Below are positions 27,022 to 36,244 of a stretch of 64,000 nt of DNA, one piece after another. Below the pieces are notes generated by a model. The model was not told where the DNA came from, made no database searches, and saw only the letters and a program-made list of their open reading frames with translations. The position numbers and the translations under genes were made by a program. The number at the start of each line of letters is the position of its first letter. Positions within the stretch are counted from its first letter, which is position 1. This DNA is from Rhodoblastus acidophilus. Its GTDB lineage: Bacteria > Pseudomonadota > Alphaproteobacteria > Rhizobiales > Beijerinckiaceae. Location: NCBI RefSeq assembly GCF_900187365.1, contig NZ_FYDG01000001.1:186001-250000 (forward strand). Reading direction: 5' to 3'.

Positions 27022-28314
27022 ATGCAGACCAGTTTCTCGCTGACTCAACTGGCCGATCCCGACGTCGCCTCGTCCGAGCAGATTCTGCGCGCCTGCGTCC
27101 ATTGCGGCTTCTGCACGGCGACCTGTCCCACCTATGTGCTGCTCGGCGACGAGCTCGACAGCCCGCGCGGCCGCATCTACTTGATCAAGGACATGCTGGA
27201 AAACGGCCGCCCCGCCGAACCGGAGGTGGTCAAGCACATCGACCGCTGCCTGTCGTGCCTGTCGTGCATGACCACCTGCCCGTCGGGCGTCCATTATATG
27301 CATCTGGTCGACCACGCCCGGCATCACATCGAGAAAACCTATCGTCGGCCCTGGCTTGACCGCCTGTACCGCCGCGCGCTCGGCTTGGTTCTGCCGCGCC
27401 CCCGGCTGTTTCGTCTGGCGCTGCTGGGCGCGGCGATGGCGCGGCCCTTAGCCCGCCTCCTGCCAAAAATTCCGCGTGCGGCGCTGGCGATGGCGCCCAA
27501 GGCCGCCGGCCGCGCCCGAGACGCCGCCGCCGCGCCGGAGCCGCGCGGCGCGAAACGCCGTCGCGTCGCGCTGCTGACCGGCTGCGCCCAGACCGTGCTG
27601 TCGCCGCAGATCAATGCGGCGACGGCGCGCATCCTGGCGCGGCATGGCTGCGAGGTGATCACGCCCCAGGGCGCCGGCTGCTGCGGCGCGCTCAACCATC
27701 ATCTCGGCCAGTCCGAGGGCCTCGACTTCGCGCGAAAAAACATTCGCGCCTGGACGCGCGAAATCGCGCGCGGCGGCCTCGACGCCATCGTCATCAACGC
27801 CTCCGGTTGCGGCGTGACGGTCAAGGATTACGGTTTTATGTTCCGCGACGATCCCGAGCTGAAGAACGACGCGGAAAACGTCTCGGCGCTGGCGCGCGAC
27901 ATCACCGAATTTCTCGCCGAGATCGGCCTGCAAGACCCGGTCGCGCCGACGGGAGCGCGCGTCGCCTATCACAGCGCCTGTTCGCTCCAGCACGGCGCCC
28001 GCGTGACGCAGGCGCCACGCGACCTGCTGCAGCAGGCCGGCTTCGCCGTGTTCGTCCCTCCCGAAAGCCATCTCTGCTGCGGCTCCGCCGGAACGTATAA
28101 TCTGTTGCAGCCCGACATCGCGGTTCGCCTGCGCGACCGCAAGGCGGCCCATCTGGAAAGCCTGCGGCCCCAGGTCATCGCCGCCGGCAATATCGGCTGC
28201 ATCGTCCAGATCGCCTCCGCCACCGCCATTCCCGTCGTGCATACGGTCGAACTGCTGGACTGGGCGACGGGCGGTCCAAGGCCGAAAGCGTTGCCGTCGG
28301 CTGTCTGTTCCTGA
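27022..28314 (+). CDS. glcF: Glycolate oxidase iron-sulfur subunit GlcF
   Basis: The 430-residue protein passes electrons from GlcDE towards the quinone pool. Two [4Fe-4S] motifs lie near residues 29-40 (CVHCGFCTATCP) and 79-90 (CLSCLSCMTTCP). Two C-terminal CCG-type domains carry GCCGALNHHLG and LCCGSAGTYN, as in heterodisulfide-reductase-like proteins. It starts one base after the glcE stop and ends two bases from the convergent OmpA-type gene. Confidence 0.95.
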   Translation: MQTSFSLTQLADPDVASSEQILRACVHCGFCTATCPTYVLLGDELDSPRGRIYLIKDMLENGRPAEPEVVKHIDRCLSCLSCMTTCPSGVHYMHLVDHARHHIEKTYRRPWLDRLYRRALGLVLPRPRLFRLALLGAAMARPLARLLPKIPRAALAMAPKAAGRARDAAAAPEPRGAKRRRVALLTGCAQTVLSPQINAATARILARHGCEVITPQGAGCCGALNHHLGQSEGLDFARKNIRAWTREIARGGLDAIVINASGCGVTVKDYGFMFRDDPELKNDAENVSALARDITEFLAEIGLQDPVAPTGARVAYHSACSLQHGARVTQAPRDLLQQAGFAVFVPPESHLCCGSAGTYNLLQPDIAVRLRDRKAAHLESLRPQVIAAGNIGCIVQIASATAIPVVHTVELLDWATGGPRPKALPSAVCS

Positions 28315-28316
28315 AC

Positions 28317-29936
28317 TCACCGGCCGATCCACACTTCGACGCGGCGGTTCTTCGCCTTGCCGGCCTCGGTGTCGTTGCAAGCGACCGGCGCCATATAGGA
28401 CAGCGACCGCACATTGGCGTCCGAGACCCCGAGGCCGCTGGCCTTCTTCAGGGCGTTGGCGACGATCTGCGCGCGGCGCTTGGCCAGCTTCAGATTCTTG
28501 GCCCAGCCGCCGTCCGTGTCGGCGAAACCGACCACGAGGAAGGGCTTTTCCGCGATTTCGGCGCTGGAAAGGAATTGGCCGAGCCGTTTGACGTCGCGCA
28601 GCGCCAGCGTGTCGAGGTTGGCGTCATTGCTGCGAAAGCGGAGTTCGACGGAGGCGCGTCGCATGCTGCTCATGGCCGAGGCGAAGAATTTCGTCGCATC
28701 GGCGGGGACGTCGTCATTCGCGCCCAGGAATGCGCGGGGCGTGTTGACGATGACCTGCGTGCGCGCGTCCTGCTCGGCCGCATCCTGAAATTCTATCTCC
28801 GATCCGACATAGCCGGCCTCGACCTTGAGCGCGCTGGCCTCGTCGGACAGAGAAAATCGGAGAAGGTCGCTGGCGACCGGCGATTGCGGCCGCCCGAGCG
28901 TATAGGCGAACAGACGCCGCGAAATGGGGTATTCCTCCGTCTTGGTCGAGAAGGCGGTGGGCGCGCTGACAATGCCGCAGGCGGAGGCGATGCGCACGGT
29001 GACGTTATCGCCGGCGTAAAGCGCCTCGACAAAGCCGATCCCGCCGGGATCGCGCGCGACATTGCTCGACAGCAGTTCGCTGGATTCAAAAGATTTGGCG
29101 CTGCGCGCGATCTGCTGTCCAGAAGGGTCGAGCACCTTGGCCTTCATCAGGTCGAACGTGCCGGACTTGTCGTCGCGCCGATAAATCGTCACGGGCAGGT
29201 CGGGGCCGCCGACCTCGCGCCAGTTGGCGATCGCGCCCGAGAACAGCCGCGCGCTTTGCTCCAGCGTGAGCTGCGCCACCGGATTGGCGGCGTTCACGAT
29301 CACCGCGCCGGCCCCCAGCGAAAGAATGTGTTCGTTGTCCGGCGCAAACATATCGACCTGGTATTTCTGGTCGAGCGCCGCCGCCTCGTCGGCGCTGATC
29401 GGCCGCGAGGTCATGGCGATTTGCGCCTTGCCCGACAGCAGCGCGCTCGGTCCCGTCGCCGAGCCATGCGCCTGAAAGTCAATGATCGCCTTTGTCGCGC
29501 CGCCCTGCACGAGCGTGATTTCTTTTTCCTCGGCATTGGTGATCTTCACCACGGGATCGGCGCCATAAGTCCTTTTCGCAAAGGCTTCGATCAGCATGGG
29601 CATCATGCGCTCGCCGATCGTGTTGGAGCCGTAAACGCCGAAACGATCCACGCCGTCCGCGCGCTGCGCGGGCGCAGCCGCCCCTGCGGGTGTGCGCCCG
29701 CCGCAAATGCACGGATCGACATTGACCGAGCAGACGCTGCTCGCCGGATATTGCAGCGGCGTCGCCGAGCCCGGCACGTAGAGCTGGAAATTGCCGCCCC
29801 GGCTTTCAAACCGTTCCGCCTTGATCTGCGAACCGTCGACAAAACAGAACGAGGTCGAGGCCGGTTGCGCGGCCGCGGGCGCGGCGGCGAGCGTCAGACC
29901 GAGAGCGAGAAAGGCGATGTTCGGCAGGGCTGGCAT
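28317..29936 (-). CDS. PstS-like binding domain fused to an OmpA domain
   Basis: The 539-residue protein has a signal peptide (LALGLTLAAAPAAAQP), a short Cys-containing N-terminal segment (CSVNVDPCICGG), then a phosphate-binding-protein-like domain (about residues 95-350: FGVYGSNTIGERMMPMLIEAF, SGKAQIAMTSRPIS, YRRDDKSGTFDL) and a C-terminal OmpA domain (FLVVGFADTDGGWAKNLKLA, KRRAQIVANALKKA, NRRVEVWIGR) that should hold peptidoglycan. A periplasmic ligand sensor or scavenger tethered to the wall fits. The ATG at 29936 has GGAGA upstream; an ATG at 29957 overlaps the preceding stop. Confidence 0.85.
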   Translation of the reverse strand: MPALPNIAFLALGLTLAAAPAAAQPASTSFCFVDGSQIKAERFESRGGNFQLYVPGSATPLQYPASSVCSVNVDPCICGGRTPAGAAAPAQRADGVDRFGVYGSNTIGERMMPMLIEAFAKRTYGADPVVKITNAEEKEITLVQGGATKAIIDFQAHGSATGPSALLSGKAQIAMTSRPISADEAAALDQKYQVDMFAPDNEHILSLGAGAVIVNAANPVAQLTLEQSARLFSGAIANWREVGGPDLPVTIYRRDDKSGTFDLMKAKVLDPSGQQIARSAKSFESSELLSSNVARDPGGIGFVEALYAGDNVTVRIASACGIVSAPTAFSTKTEEYPISRRLFAYTLGRPQSPVASDLLRFSLSDEASALKVEAGYVGSEIEFQDAAEQDARTQVIVNTPRAFLGANDDVPADATKFFASAMSSMRRASVELRFRSNDANLDTLALRDVKRLGQFLSSAEIAEKPFLVVGFADTDGGWAKNLKLAKRRAQIVANALKKASGLGVSDANVRSLSYMAPVACNDTEAGKAKNRRVEVWIGR

Positions 29937-29953
29937 CTTCAGTCTCCGGCGGA

Positions 29954-30820
29954 TCATGGGGGTTTCTGCGAGCAGCCGGAGGCGAGCTGCCCGGTAATGG
30001 CGACGCCGATGGCCGAGGCGCAATCGGGATAACGCATCTCGATCCGCCGCTCCGTCGCGCCGACATGGCCGTGCGCGACAAAGCTCGCATTGCCCCGCAC
30101 CGATGCGCGCAAGTCGCCCGAGGCGTCGATTTCCCCCTCCCATTGAACCGGCGCAGGCGGCAGACTGGCGGCGAGCGGAGCCTTGTGCCGCCACTGAATG
30201 CGGCCCCCGCAGGCGGAAATGTCGATGCGCTGCCGGACGACGCCGCAAGCGGGCGCAGGCGCGGCGTCGCCCAGGTAATCGCCGTCGGCCAGCGGGGTGG
30301 CCGAGGGGGCCGCCCTCGGTTTCGCGCGCTCGCTTTCGCGCACGCAGTCCTGAAGCCGGGCTGTTTCGAGCTGCAAGGCTTCGCTGGAGTGAAGGCCCGT
30401 GGGAAAATCGCGGCGGTATTGCGCGAGGCAGCTCTGAGCCGCACAGGCCGAAGACGCGGCGGCGGCGCAGGATTTCGCCACATCGAACGACTGTTCGTCG
30501 CGCGCGAAGGCGCAACCGAGCGTCAGGCGACCCGCGGTGGAATCGAGATCGGCGCGCGAGGCGCCATTGGGAAAGCGCTTGCGGTAATCCGCGAGGCAGG
30601 CGCCGACGTCATTGCAAAGGTCGCCCCCCTTCTGCTTGGCGGCGATGCAGGCGCGCGCCGCCGCCGCCGCATCGGCTTCGGCGGCGCCCTGGGCGTGAAG
30701 GCGGCCGGAATAAACGAGGAGGAGGGCAGCCAGGATGACCGCGGCGAGCGTTCGGTCGCGCCGCCGCCAGCAAGGCGTGCGCGCCAACGCCCAAAGGCGC
30801 CGCAAGGAGAGCAGGGTCAA
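29954..30820 (-). CDS. Hypothetical secreted protein with cysteine-bearing repeats
   Basis: The 288-residue product has an N-terminal hydrophobic segment (LAAVILAALLLVYSGRLHA) ending like a signal peptide. Three similar units follow, each with paired cysteines and a YRKRFPNG/YRRDFPTG motif (ARACIAAKQKGGDLCNDVGA, then SCAAAASSACAAQSCLAQYR). A C-terminal beta-rich part runs from about residue 180 (ACGVVRQRIDISACGG to CASAIGV). The start is TTG at 30820 with GAGGGG upstream. It overlaps the PstS/OmpA fusion gene region and is probably cotranscribed with it. The family is not recognised. Confidence 0.65.
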   Translation of the reverse strand: MTLLSLRRLWALARTPCWRRRDRTLAAVILAALLLVYSGRLHAQGAAEADAAAAARACIAAKQKGGDLCNDVGACLADYRKRFPNGASRADLDSTAGRLTLGCAFARDEQSFDVAKSCAAAASSACAAQSCLAQYRRDFPTGLHSSEALQLETARLQDCVRESERAKPRAAPSATPLADGDYLGDAAPAPACGVVRQRIDISACGGRIQWRHKAPLAASLPPAPVQWEGEIDASGDLRASVRGNASFVAHGHVGATERRIEMRYPDCASAIGVAITGQLASGCSQKPP

Positions 30821-30954
30821 TTTTCAACCCCTCGTCTGGCTATCTTGCGCGACGGCGAGCCGTCGCAAACTTAACCCCAACGATTCTCTTGCAACCTTTG
30901 TTCCTGGCGAAAGGTCACGGCCTCCGATTGATTGGGTTCTAAGGCCGATCCTGC

Positions 30955-30983
30955 AGAAAATCCGGAGGCGCGCGCGCCTCCGG
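30955..30983 (-). terminator. Terminator of the RND efflux operon
   Basis: A 22-bp perfect palindrome (30962-30983) built on CCGGAGGCGCG lies five bases after the RND gene stop. On the minus strand it is followed by ATTTTCT. The stem and T-rich tail suit a rho-independent terminator. Confidence 0.7.
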
Positions 30984-30988
30984 CGATG

Positions 30989-33900
30989 TCATTCGGCGGG
31001 CGCGGCGGCTTCGACCGCAACGGCGGGCGAGGGGAGGGGCGACAGCCGCATCTCCATGCGCCGCGCCAGCACATAGAACACCGGCGTGAGGAACAAGCCG
31101 AACAGGGTCACGCCCAACATGCCGAAGAATACGGCGACGCCCATGGCGTGACGCATTTCGGCGCCGGGCCCGGAGGAGAACACCAGCGGCGCGACGCCCA
31201 TGATGAAGGCCATCGACGTCATCAGGATCGGACGCAGGCGCAGGCGCGCGGCCTCGACCGCGGCGTCCGCCGTCGCGCGTCCCTGCCGTTCCAGTTCGCG
31301 GGCGAATTCCACGATCAGGATCGCGTTCTTGCAGGCGAGGCCGATCAGCACGAACAAGCCGATCTGCGTGAACAAATTGTTCTCGCCGCCGGTCAGCCAG
31401 ACGCCGGCGATCGCCGCCAGCAGCGACATCGGCACGATCAGGATGATCGCCAGCGGCAGGAACAGGCTTTCGTATTGCGCCGCCAGCACGAGGAACACCA
31501 GCAGCACGCAGATCGGGAACACCATCAGCGCCGTATCGCCCGACAGAATCTCCTGATAGGTCAGCTCGGTCCACTCGTAATCCATGCCCTTGGGCAGGGT
31601 GTCGGCCAGGATTTTCGCGATCGCCGCCTGCGCCTGTCCGGTCGAGAAGCCGGGCGCGGGCGCGCCGTTGAGGTCGGCGGAGCGAAAGGCGTTGTAACGC
31701 ATGGCGTTGTCTGGCCCGGTGGTCTCGCTGACCCGTATGAAGGCGCCCAGCGGCGTCATCTGACCGTCGGCGTTCCTGGTCTTCAGCCTGAGAATGTCGT
31801 CGGGGCGCGAGCGATAGGGCTTGTCGGCCTGGACCGTCACCTGGTAGGTGCGGCCGAATTTATTGAAATCGTTGACATAAAGCGATCCGAGATAGATCTG
31901 CATGGCGTCGAAGGCGTCCTGCGCGTCCACGCCCAACTGCATCGCCCGGGTGCGGTCGAGATCGGCGAACAGCTGCGGCGTGCCGATGTTGTAGCTCGAG
32001 AACGCCCGCGACAGTTCCGGCGTTTTCGCGCTCTGCGCCAGCACGGATTTCAACGCCGCGTTCAACGCCTCGTAGCCTTGGTCGGTGCGGTCCTCGATCT
32101 GCACCTTGAAGCCGGCGATGGTCCCCAGCCCCTGCACCGGCGGCGGCGGGAAGATCGCGATCATCGCGTCGGAGACGCCGGCATATTTCGCCTGCAGTTT
32201 TTGCGCGACGGCGAAGCCCGAGAGGTCCGGGGTCTTGCGGTCCTCGAACGGTTTCAACGTCACGAAGACAATCCCCTCGGACGGGCTGTTGATGAACCCG
32301 TTGATCGACAGGCCGGGGAAGGCGACCGCGCTCTCGACGCCCGGTTCGCGCAGCGCGATGTCGGACATTTCGCGGATGACCTTTTCCGTGCGCTCCAGCG
32401 TCGCGCCGTCGGGCAGCTTGGCGAAACTGACGAGATATTGCTTGTCCTGCAGCGGCACGAAGCCGTGCGGCGTGCGCGCGAAGATCAGCGCGGTCCCGCC
32501 CAGCAGCACGACATAGACCAGCAGCGCCGCCGACTTGTGGCCGAGCAGTCCGCGCACGCCGCCGCCATAGCCGTTCGATCCCGCATGGAACAGCCGGTTG
32601 AAGCGGGCGAAGAACCCGCCGAACAGCCGGTCCATCCCGCGCGTCAGCCGGTCCCGGGGGGCGTCGCGACCGCGCAGCAGCAGGGCGGACAGGGCAGGGG
32701 ACAGGGTGAGCGAATTGAAGGCGGAGATCAGCGTCGAGAAGGCGATGGTGAGGGCGAACTGGCGGTAGAACTCGCCGGTCAACCCGCTGATGAAGGCGAT
32801 CGGCACGAACACCGCGCAGAGCACCAGCGCGATGGCGACGATCGGCCCGGTCACTTCCGACATGGCCTTGACGGTCGCCTCGCGCGGCGACAGGCCGTTC
32901 TCGATATTGCGCTCGACATTCTCGACCACGACGATGGCGTCGTCCACGACAATGCCGATGGCGAGCACCAGGCCGAACAGCGACAGGGCGTTGATGGAGA
33001 ACCCCGCCGCCAGCATGATGGCGAACGTGCCGACGATGGAGACGGGCACGGCGAGCAGCGGGATGATCGAGGCGCGCCATGTCTGCAGGAACAGGATCAC
33101 CACCAGCACCACCAGCGCCACGGCCTCCAGCAGCGTGTGCACCACGGCTTCAATGGAGCCGCGCACGAAAATGGTGGGGTCATAGACGATGCTGTAGTCG
33201 AGGCCTTCCGGGAAATTCTTCTTCAACGCCTCCATGGTGGCGCGGACCCGGTTGGAAATTTCGATGGCGTTGGAGCCCGGCGCCTGGAACACCGGAATCG
33301 CCACCGCCGGCTGGTTGTCGAGCAGCGAGCGCAGGCCATATTCGGAGGCGTCGATCTCGACGCGCGCCACGTCGCGCAGCCGCGTCACGACGCCGGCCTC
33401 GCGCTTGACGATGATGTCGGAAAACTCCTCCTCGGTGGTGAGCCGGCCCTGCGCGTTGACGGGCAGTTGCACCTCGACGCCCTTGCCATAGGGCGGGCCG
33501 CCGATCACGCCGGCGGCGACCTGCACGTTCTGGCGGCGAATGGCGCCGACCACCTCGTTGGCGGTCAGGCCGCGTTCGGCCACCTTGTCCGGGTTGAGCC
33601 AGATGCGCATGGCGTAGTCGCCCGAACCGAACAGCTGCACGCTGCCGATGCCGGGGATTTTCGCCAGCTGGTCTTTGACGTTGAGCCGGGCGTAATTGCG
33701 CAGATAGAGCATGTCATAGCGCGCGTCCGGCGATTTCAGATGCACGACCATGGTGAGGTCGGGCGAGCTTTTCGTCGTGGTCACGCCGAGCTGCCGCGTC
33801 ACCTCGGGCAGGCGCGGCAGCGCCTGGTTGACGCGGTTCTGCACCAATTGCGTGGCGAGATCGGGATTGGAGCCGAGCCGGAAGGTGATGGTGAGCGTCA

Positions 33901-34168
33901 GCGTTCCGTCGCTGGCGGCCTGCGAGAACATGTAGAGCATGTTCTCGACGCCGTTGATTTGCTCCTCCAGCGGCATGGCCACGGTCTCGGCGATGATTTT
34001 GGGATTGGCGCCGGGGAACAGCGCCTTCACCACCACCGACGGCGGCACGACCTCGGGATATTCCGAAATCGGCAGCTGGAACATGGCGAGCAAACCGGCG
34101 AGCAGGATCGCCACCGAGATCACCCCGGCGAAGACCGGCCGGTCGACGAAAAACCTGGACAGGTTCAT
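30989..34168 (-). CDS. RND multidrug efflux permease (HAE1 type)
   Basis: The 1059-residue inner-membrane pump uses the proton gradient to drive drugs or other hydrophobic compounds out of the cell. It has the usual 12-helix layout with two periplasmic loops. FFVDRPVFAGVISVAILLAG starts helix 1, and helix 4 carries the proton-relay aspartates in GIVVDDAIVVVENVERN. The late segment GLACKNAILIVEFARELE is also typical. The ATG at 34168 follows GGGGAGA; an upstream in-frame codon overlaps the adaptor stop. It is the last gene of the SDR/adaptor/pump operon. No outer-membrane partner is encoded nearby. Confidence 0.95.
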   Translation of the reverse strand: MNLSRFFVDRPVFAGVISVAILLAGLLAMFQLPISEYPEVVPPSVVVKALFPGANPKIIAETVAMPLEEQINGVENMLYMFSQAASDGTLTLTITFRLGSNPDLATQLVQNRVNQALPRLPEVTRQLGVTTTKSSPDLTMVVHLKSPDARYDMLYLRNYARLNVKDQLAKIPGIGSVQLFGSGDYAMRIWLNPDKVAERGLTANEVVGAIRRQNVQVAAGVIGGPPYGKGVEVQLPVNAQGRLTTEEEFSDIIVKREAGVVTRLRDVARVEIDASEYGLRSLLDNQPAVAIPVFQAPGSNAIEISNRVRATMEALKKNFPEGLDYSIVYDPTIFVRGSIEAVVHTLLEAVALVVLVVILFLQTWRASIIPLLAVPVSIVGTFAIMLAAGFSINALSLFGLVLAIGIVVDDAIVVVENVERNIENGLSPREATVKAMSEVTGPIVAIALVLCAVFVPIAFISGLTGEFYRQFALTIAFSTLISAFNSLTLSPALSALLLRGRDAPRDRLTRGMDRLFGGFFARFNRLFHAGSNGYGGGVRGLLGHKSAALLVYVVLLGGTALIFARTPHGFVPLQDKQYLVSFAKLPDGATLERTEKVIREMSDIALREPGVESAVAFPGLSINGFINSPSEGIVFVTLKPFEDRKTPDLSGFAVAQKLQAKYAGVSDAMIAIFPPPPVQGLGTIAGFKVQIEDRTDQGYEALNAALKSVLAQSAKTPELSRAFSSYNIGTPQLFADLDRTRAMQLGVDAQDAFDAMQIYLGSLYVNDFNKFGRTYQVTVQADKPYRSRPDDILRLKTRNADGQMTPLGAFIRVSETTGPDNAMRYNAFRSADLNGAPAPGFSTGQAQAAIAKILADTLPKGMDYEWTELTYQEILSGDTALMVFPICVLLVFLVLAAQYESLFLPLAIILIVPMSLLAAIAGVWLTGGENNLFTQIGLFVLIGLACKNAILIVEFARELERQGRATADAAVEAARLRLRPILMTSMAFIMGVAPLVFSSGPGAEMRHAMGVAVFFGMLGVTLFGLFLTPVFYVLARRMEMRLSPLPSPAVAVEAAAPAE

Positions 34169-34188
34169 GGAATTCTCCCCGGAGGCTG

Positions 34189-35340
34189 TCAATGCGCGGC
34201 GGCTTCGCGCGTGCGCACCAAAGTGTCGGGCCGCACGTGCTGCAATCCGTCCACGACAATGCGGTCGCCGGCGTTCAACCCGGCGCGCACGATGCGGCGC
34301 CCCTCGTCAACCTGCGGACCCAGGCTGACTTCGCGATAGGCGACCTTGTCGTCGGCGCCGACGACGAAGACGAATTTCTTGCTCTGGTCGCTCTGAATGG
34401 CGCGCTCCGGCGCCAGCACCACGCGCTGTTCGGCGCTTCCGGCGAGGCGCACCGAGACGAACATGCCCGGCACGAGCGCGCCGTCCGCATTGGCGAAGCG
34501 GGCGCGGGCGCGAATGGCGCCGGTGCCGGTGTTGATGCGGTTGTCGAAGCTGGAGATCACGCCGGGTATGGCGGAAGCGTCGCCGCCTTCGGGGAACACT
34601 TCGACGGGAATGGCTTTCTCCGCCTGCGCTTGTTTCGCCGCCGCGCGAACCGTGCGCAAATAGGTCTGCTCATCCACGTCGAAATCGACGTAGATGCCGT
34701 TCTGCGACACGATGGACGTGAGCAGCGGCGCGTTGGCGCCCGATTGCACGAGATTGCCTTGCGTGATCTCGGCCCGGCTGATGCGGCCGGAGATCGGCGC
34801 CTTGACATAGGCGTGGTCGAGATCGATCCGCGCCTGCCTGAGCGCGGCTTCGGCGGCCTTGATGTCGGCGTCAGCCACCCGCGCCGCATTGGCGCGGGCG
34901 TCGAAATCGCGTTGGGTCAGGGTCTGGTTGCCGATCAGGCTCTTGGCCCGCTCCAGATCCTTGCGGCTGTATTCGGCCCGCGCGGTGGCGGAGGCGAGAT
35001 TGGCCTCCGCCCGCGCCGCCGCCGCTTCATAGGGCTGCGGGTCGATCACCAGCAGCACCTGTCCCGCCTGAACCGTCTGGCCGTCGACGAATCTGACATC
35101 GACGATCTTGCCGCTGACCTCCGGGCGGATCTCGGCGTAATCGACCGCGCGCGCCCGGCCGGAGAACGACGACCAGACGCGGATGTCGCGCATGGCGAGC
35201 GTTTCCACGCTGACCGGCACGGCGGCGGGCGGCGGCTTGACGTCGGCCCGCGGCGCCGTGGTTCCGAACGCCAGCGGCCCGAGGGCGCCGGCCCCGGCCA
35301 GCGCCGCAATCATGAAAACCTTGTGTGTTGAAATTGGCAT
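34189..35340 (-). CDS. RND efflux periplasmic adaptor (membrane fusion protein)
   Basis: The 383-residue protein links the RND pump to an outer-membrane channel. An N-terminal signal segment (MIAALAGAGALGPLAFG) precedes a barrel-sandwich domain split around a helical hairpin: SGKIVDVRFVDGQTVQAGQ, then AEYSRKDLERAKSLIGNQTL, then YVKAPISGRISRAEITQGN. It ends with the membrane-proximal domain (AGDRIVVDGLQHVRP). The ATG at 35340 is used; a TTG five codons earlier is closer to a purine-rich stretch. It is 20 bases upstream of the pump gene. Confidence 0.93.
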   Translation of the reverse strand: MPISTHKVFMIAALAGAGALGPLAFGTTAPRADVKPPPAAVPVSVETLAMRDIRVWSSFSGRARAVDYAEIRPEVSGKIVDVRFVDGQTVQAGQVLLVIDPQPYEAAAARAEANLASATARAEYSRKDLERAKSLIGNQTLTQRDFDARANAARVADADIKAAEAALRQARIDLDHAYVKAPISGRISRAEITQGNLVQSGANAPLLTSIVSQNGIYVDFDVDEQTYLRTVRAAAKQAQAEKAIPVEVFPEGGDASAIPGVISSFDNRINTGTGAIRARARFANADGALVPGMFVSVRLAGSAEQRVVLAPERAIQSDQSKKFVFVVGADDKVAYREVSLGPQVDEGRRIVRAGLNAGDRIVVDGLQHVRPDTLVRTREAAAH

Positions 35341-35369
35341 GGCGTCGTCTTCCAAATGGTGCCGCCGGC

Positions 35370-36122
35370 TCAGCGCAGGCCGCCGGTGACGTGAAGGGTT
35401 TCGCCCGTGACGTAGGCGCTGGCGTCGGAGGCGAGGAACAGCACCGGCCGGGCGATTTCCTCGACCTTTCCGACCCGGCCCATCGGCGTGACGGATTCGA
35501 TCCAGCCGCGCATGTCGCCCTGGTCGAAGCCGGCGGTCTTGACGCCCTCCGTGACGATCATGCCGGGATTGACGGCGTTGACGCGGATGTTTTTGGACGC
35601 CAATTCCTTGGCGAGCACGGCGGTGACGGCGTCGACGGACGCCTTGGTCGCCGAATAGACCGCCGAGTTCGCCGGCAGGATCGTCGAGACGCCCGAGCTG
35701 ATGTTGACGATGGAGCCGCCTTCGGGCCGGAAACGCCGCGCCGCCTCCTGCGTGGTCAACAGCAGGCCGAGCAGGTTGAGATTGAACTGCTTGTGGAAAT
35801 GGTCGGGCGTGATCTGGTCGAGCGGCGCGAATTCGTAAACGCCGGCGTTGTTGACCAGAACATCGATGGGGCCGAACGCCTCGACCGCCTGCGTCACCAG
35901 CGTCTTCGCCCCTTCGGGCGCGGTGAGGTCGGCCTGGACGGCGGCCGCCTTGCCGCCGGCGGCGGCGATGTCGGCGACAACCTTGTCGGCGCCGCTTTGA
36001 TCCGAACTGTAGTTCACCGTGACCTGCGCGCCATGGGCGGCGAGGGTGCGGGCGATCTCCGCCCCGATACCCTTCGAGGCGCCGGTGACGATGGCGTGTT
36101 TGCCTGCGAGCGTAGCGGTCAT
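35370..36122 (-). CDS. SDR-family oxidoreductase
   Basis: The 250-residue enzyme is a classical short-chain dehydrogenase/reductase. The NAD(P)-binding motif is TGASKGIG (residues 14-21) and NNAG follows. The catalytic Ser-Tyr-Lys are in GSIVNISSGVSTI and SAVYSATKASVDAV. VNYSSDQSGADKVV suggests a preference for NADPH. The substrate is unknown. It heads the efflux operon behind a TetR-type operator, so it may act on a compound exported by the pump. Relatives near TetR genes are often stress-induced reductases. Confidence 0.92.
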   Translation of the reverse strand: MTATLAGKHAIVTGASKGIGAEIARTLAAHGAQVTVNYSSDQSGADKVVADIAAAGGKAAAVQADLTAPEGAKTLVTQAVEAFGPIDVLVNNAGVYEFAPLDQITPDHFHKQFNLNLLGLLLTTQEAARRFRPEGGSIVNISSGVSTILPANSAVYSATKASVDAVTAVLAKELASKNIRVNAVNPGMIVTEGVKTAGFDQGDMRGWIESVTPMGRVGKVEEIARPVLFLASDASAYVTGETLHVTGGLR

Positions 36123-36157
36123 GTTGAGGTTCCTTCGATGAGGGGACCGGCGAATAG

Positions 36158-36171
36158 TTGACCGGTCAGTC
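36158..36171. promoter_or_regulatory. TetR operator candidate upstream of the SDR-RND operon
   Basis: TTGACCGGTCAGTC, with the perfect core palindrome TGACCGGTCA (36159-36168), lies 36 bases upstream of the SDR start. It agrees at 12 of 14 bases with TTGACCGAACAGTC in front of the TetR gene (36901-36914). A shared regulator is the simplest reading. Confidence 0.65.
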
Positions 36172-36184
36172 TAGTCTATGCCCC

Positions 36185-36207
36185 AAAAAAAGCCGCTTGA
36201 AAGCGAC
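36185..36207 (-). terminator. Rho-independent terminator after the TetR gene
   Basis: On the minus strand GTCGCT and AGCGGC form a 6-bp stem (one G-T pair) around TTCA, followed by seven T residues (complement of 36185-36191). It lies between the TetR stop and the SDR promoter and separates the two transcription units. Confidence 0.75.
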
Positions 36208-36244
36208 TTCCGATCTTCAGGCGCGGCGGCGCGATTCCGGGCGG

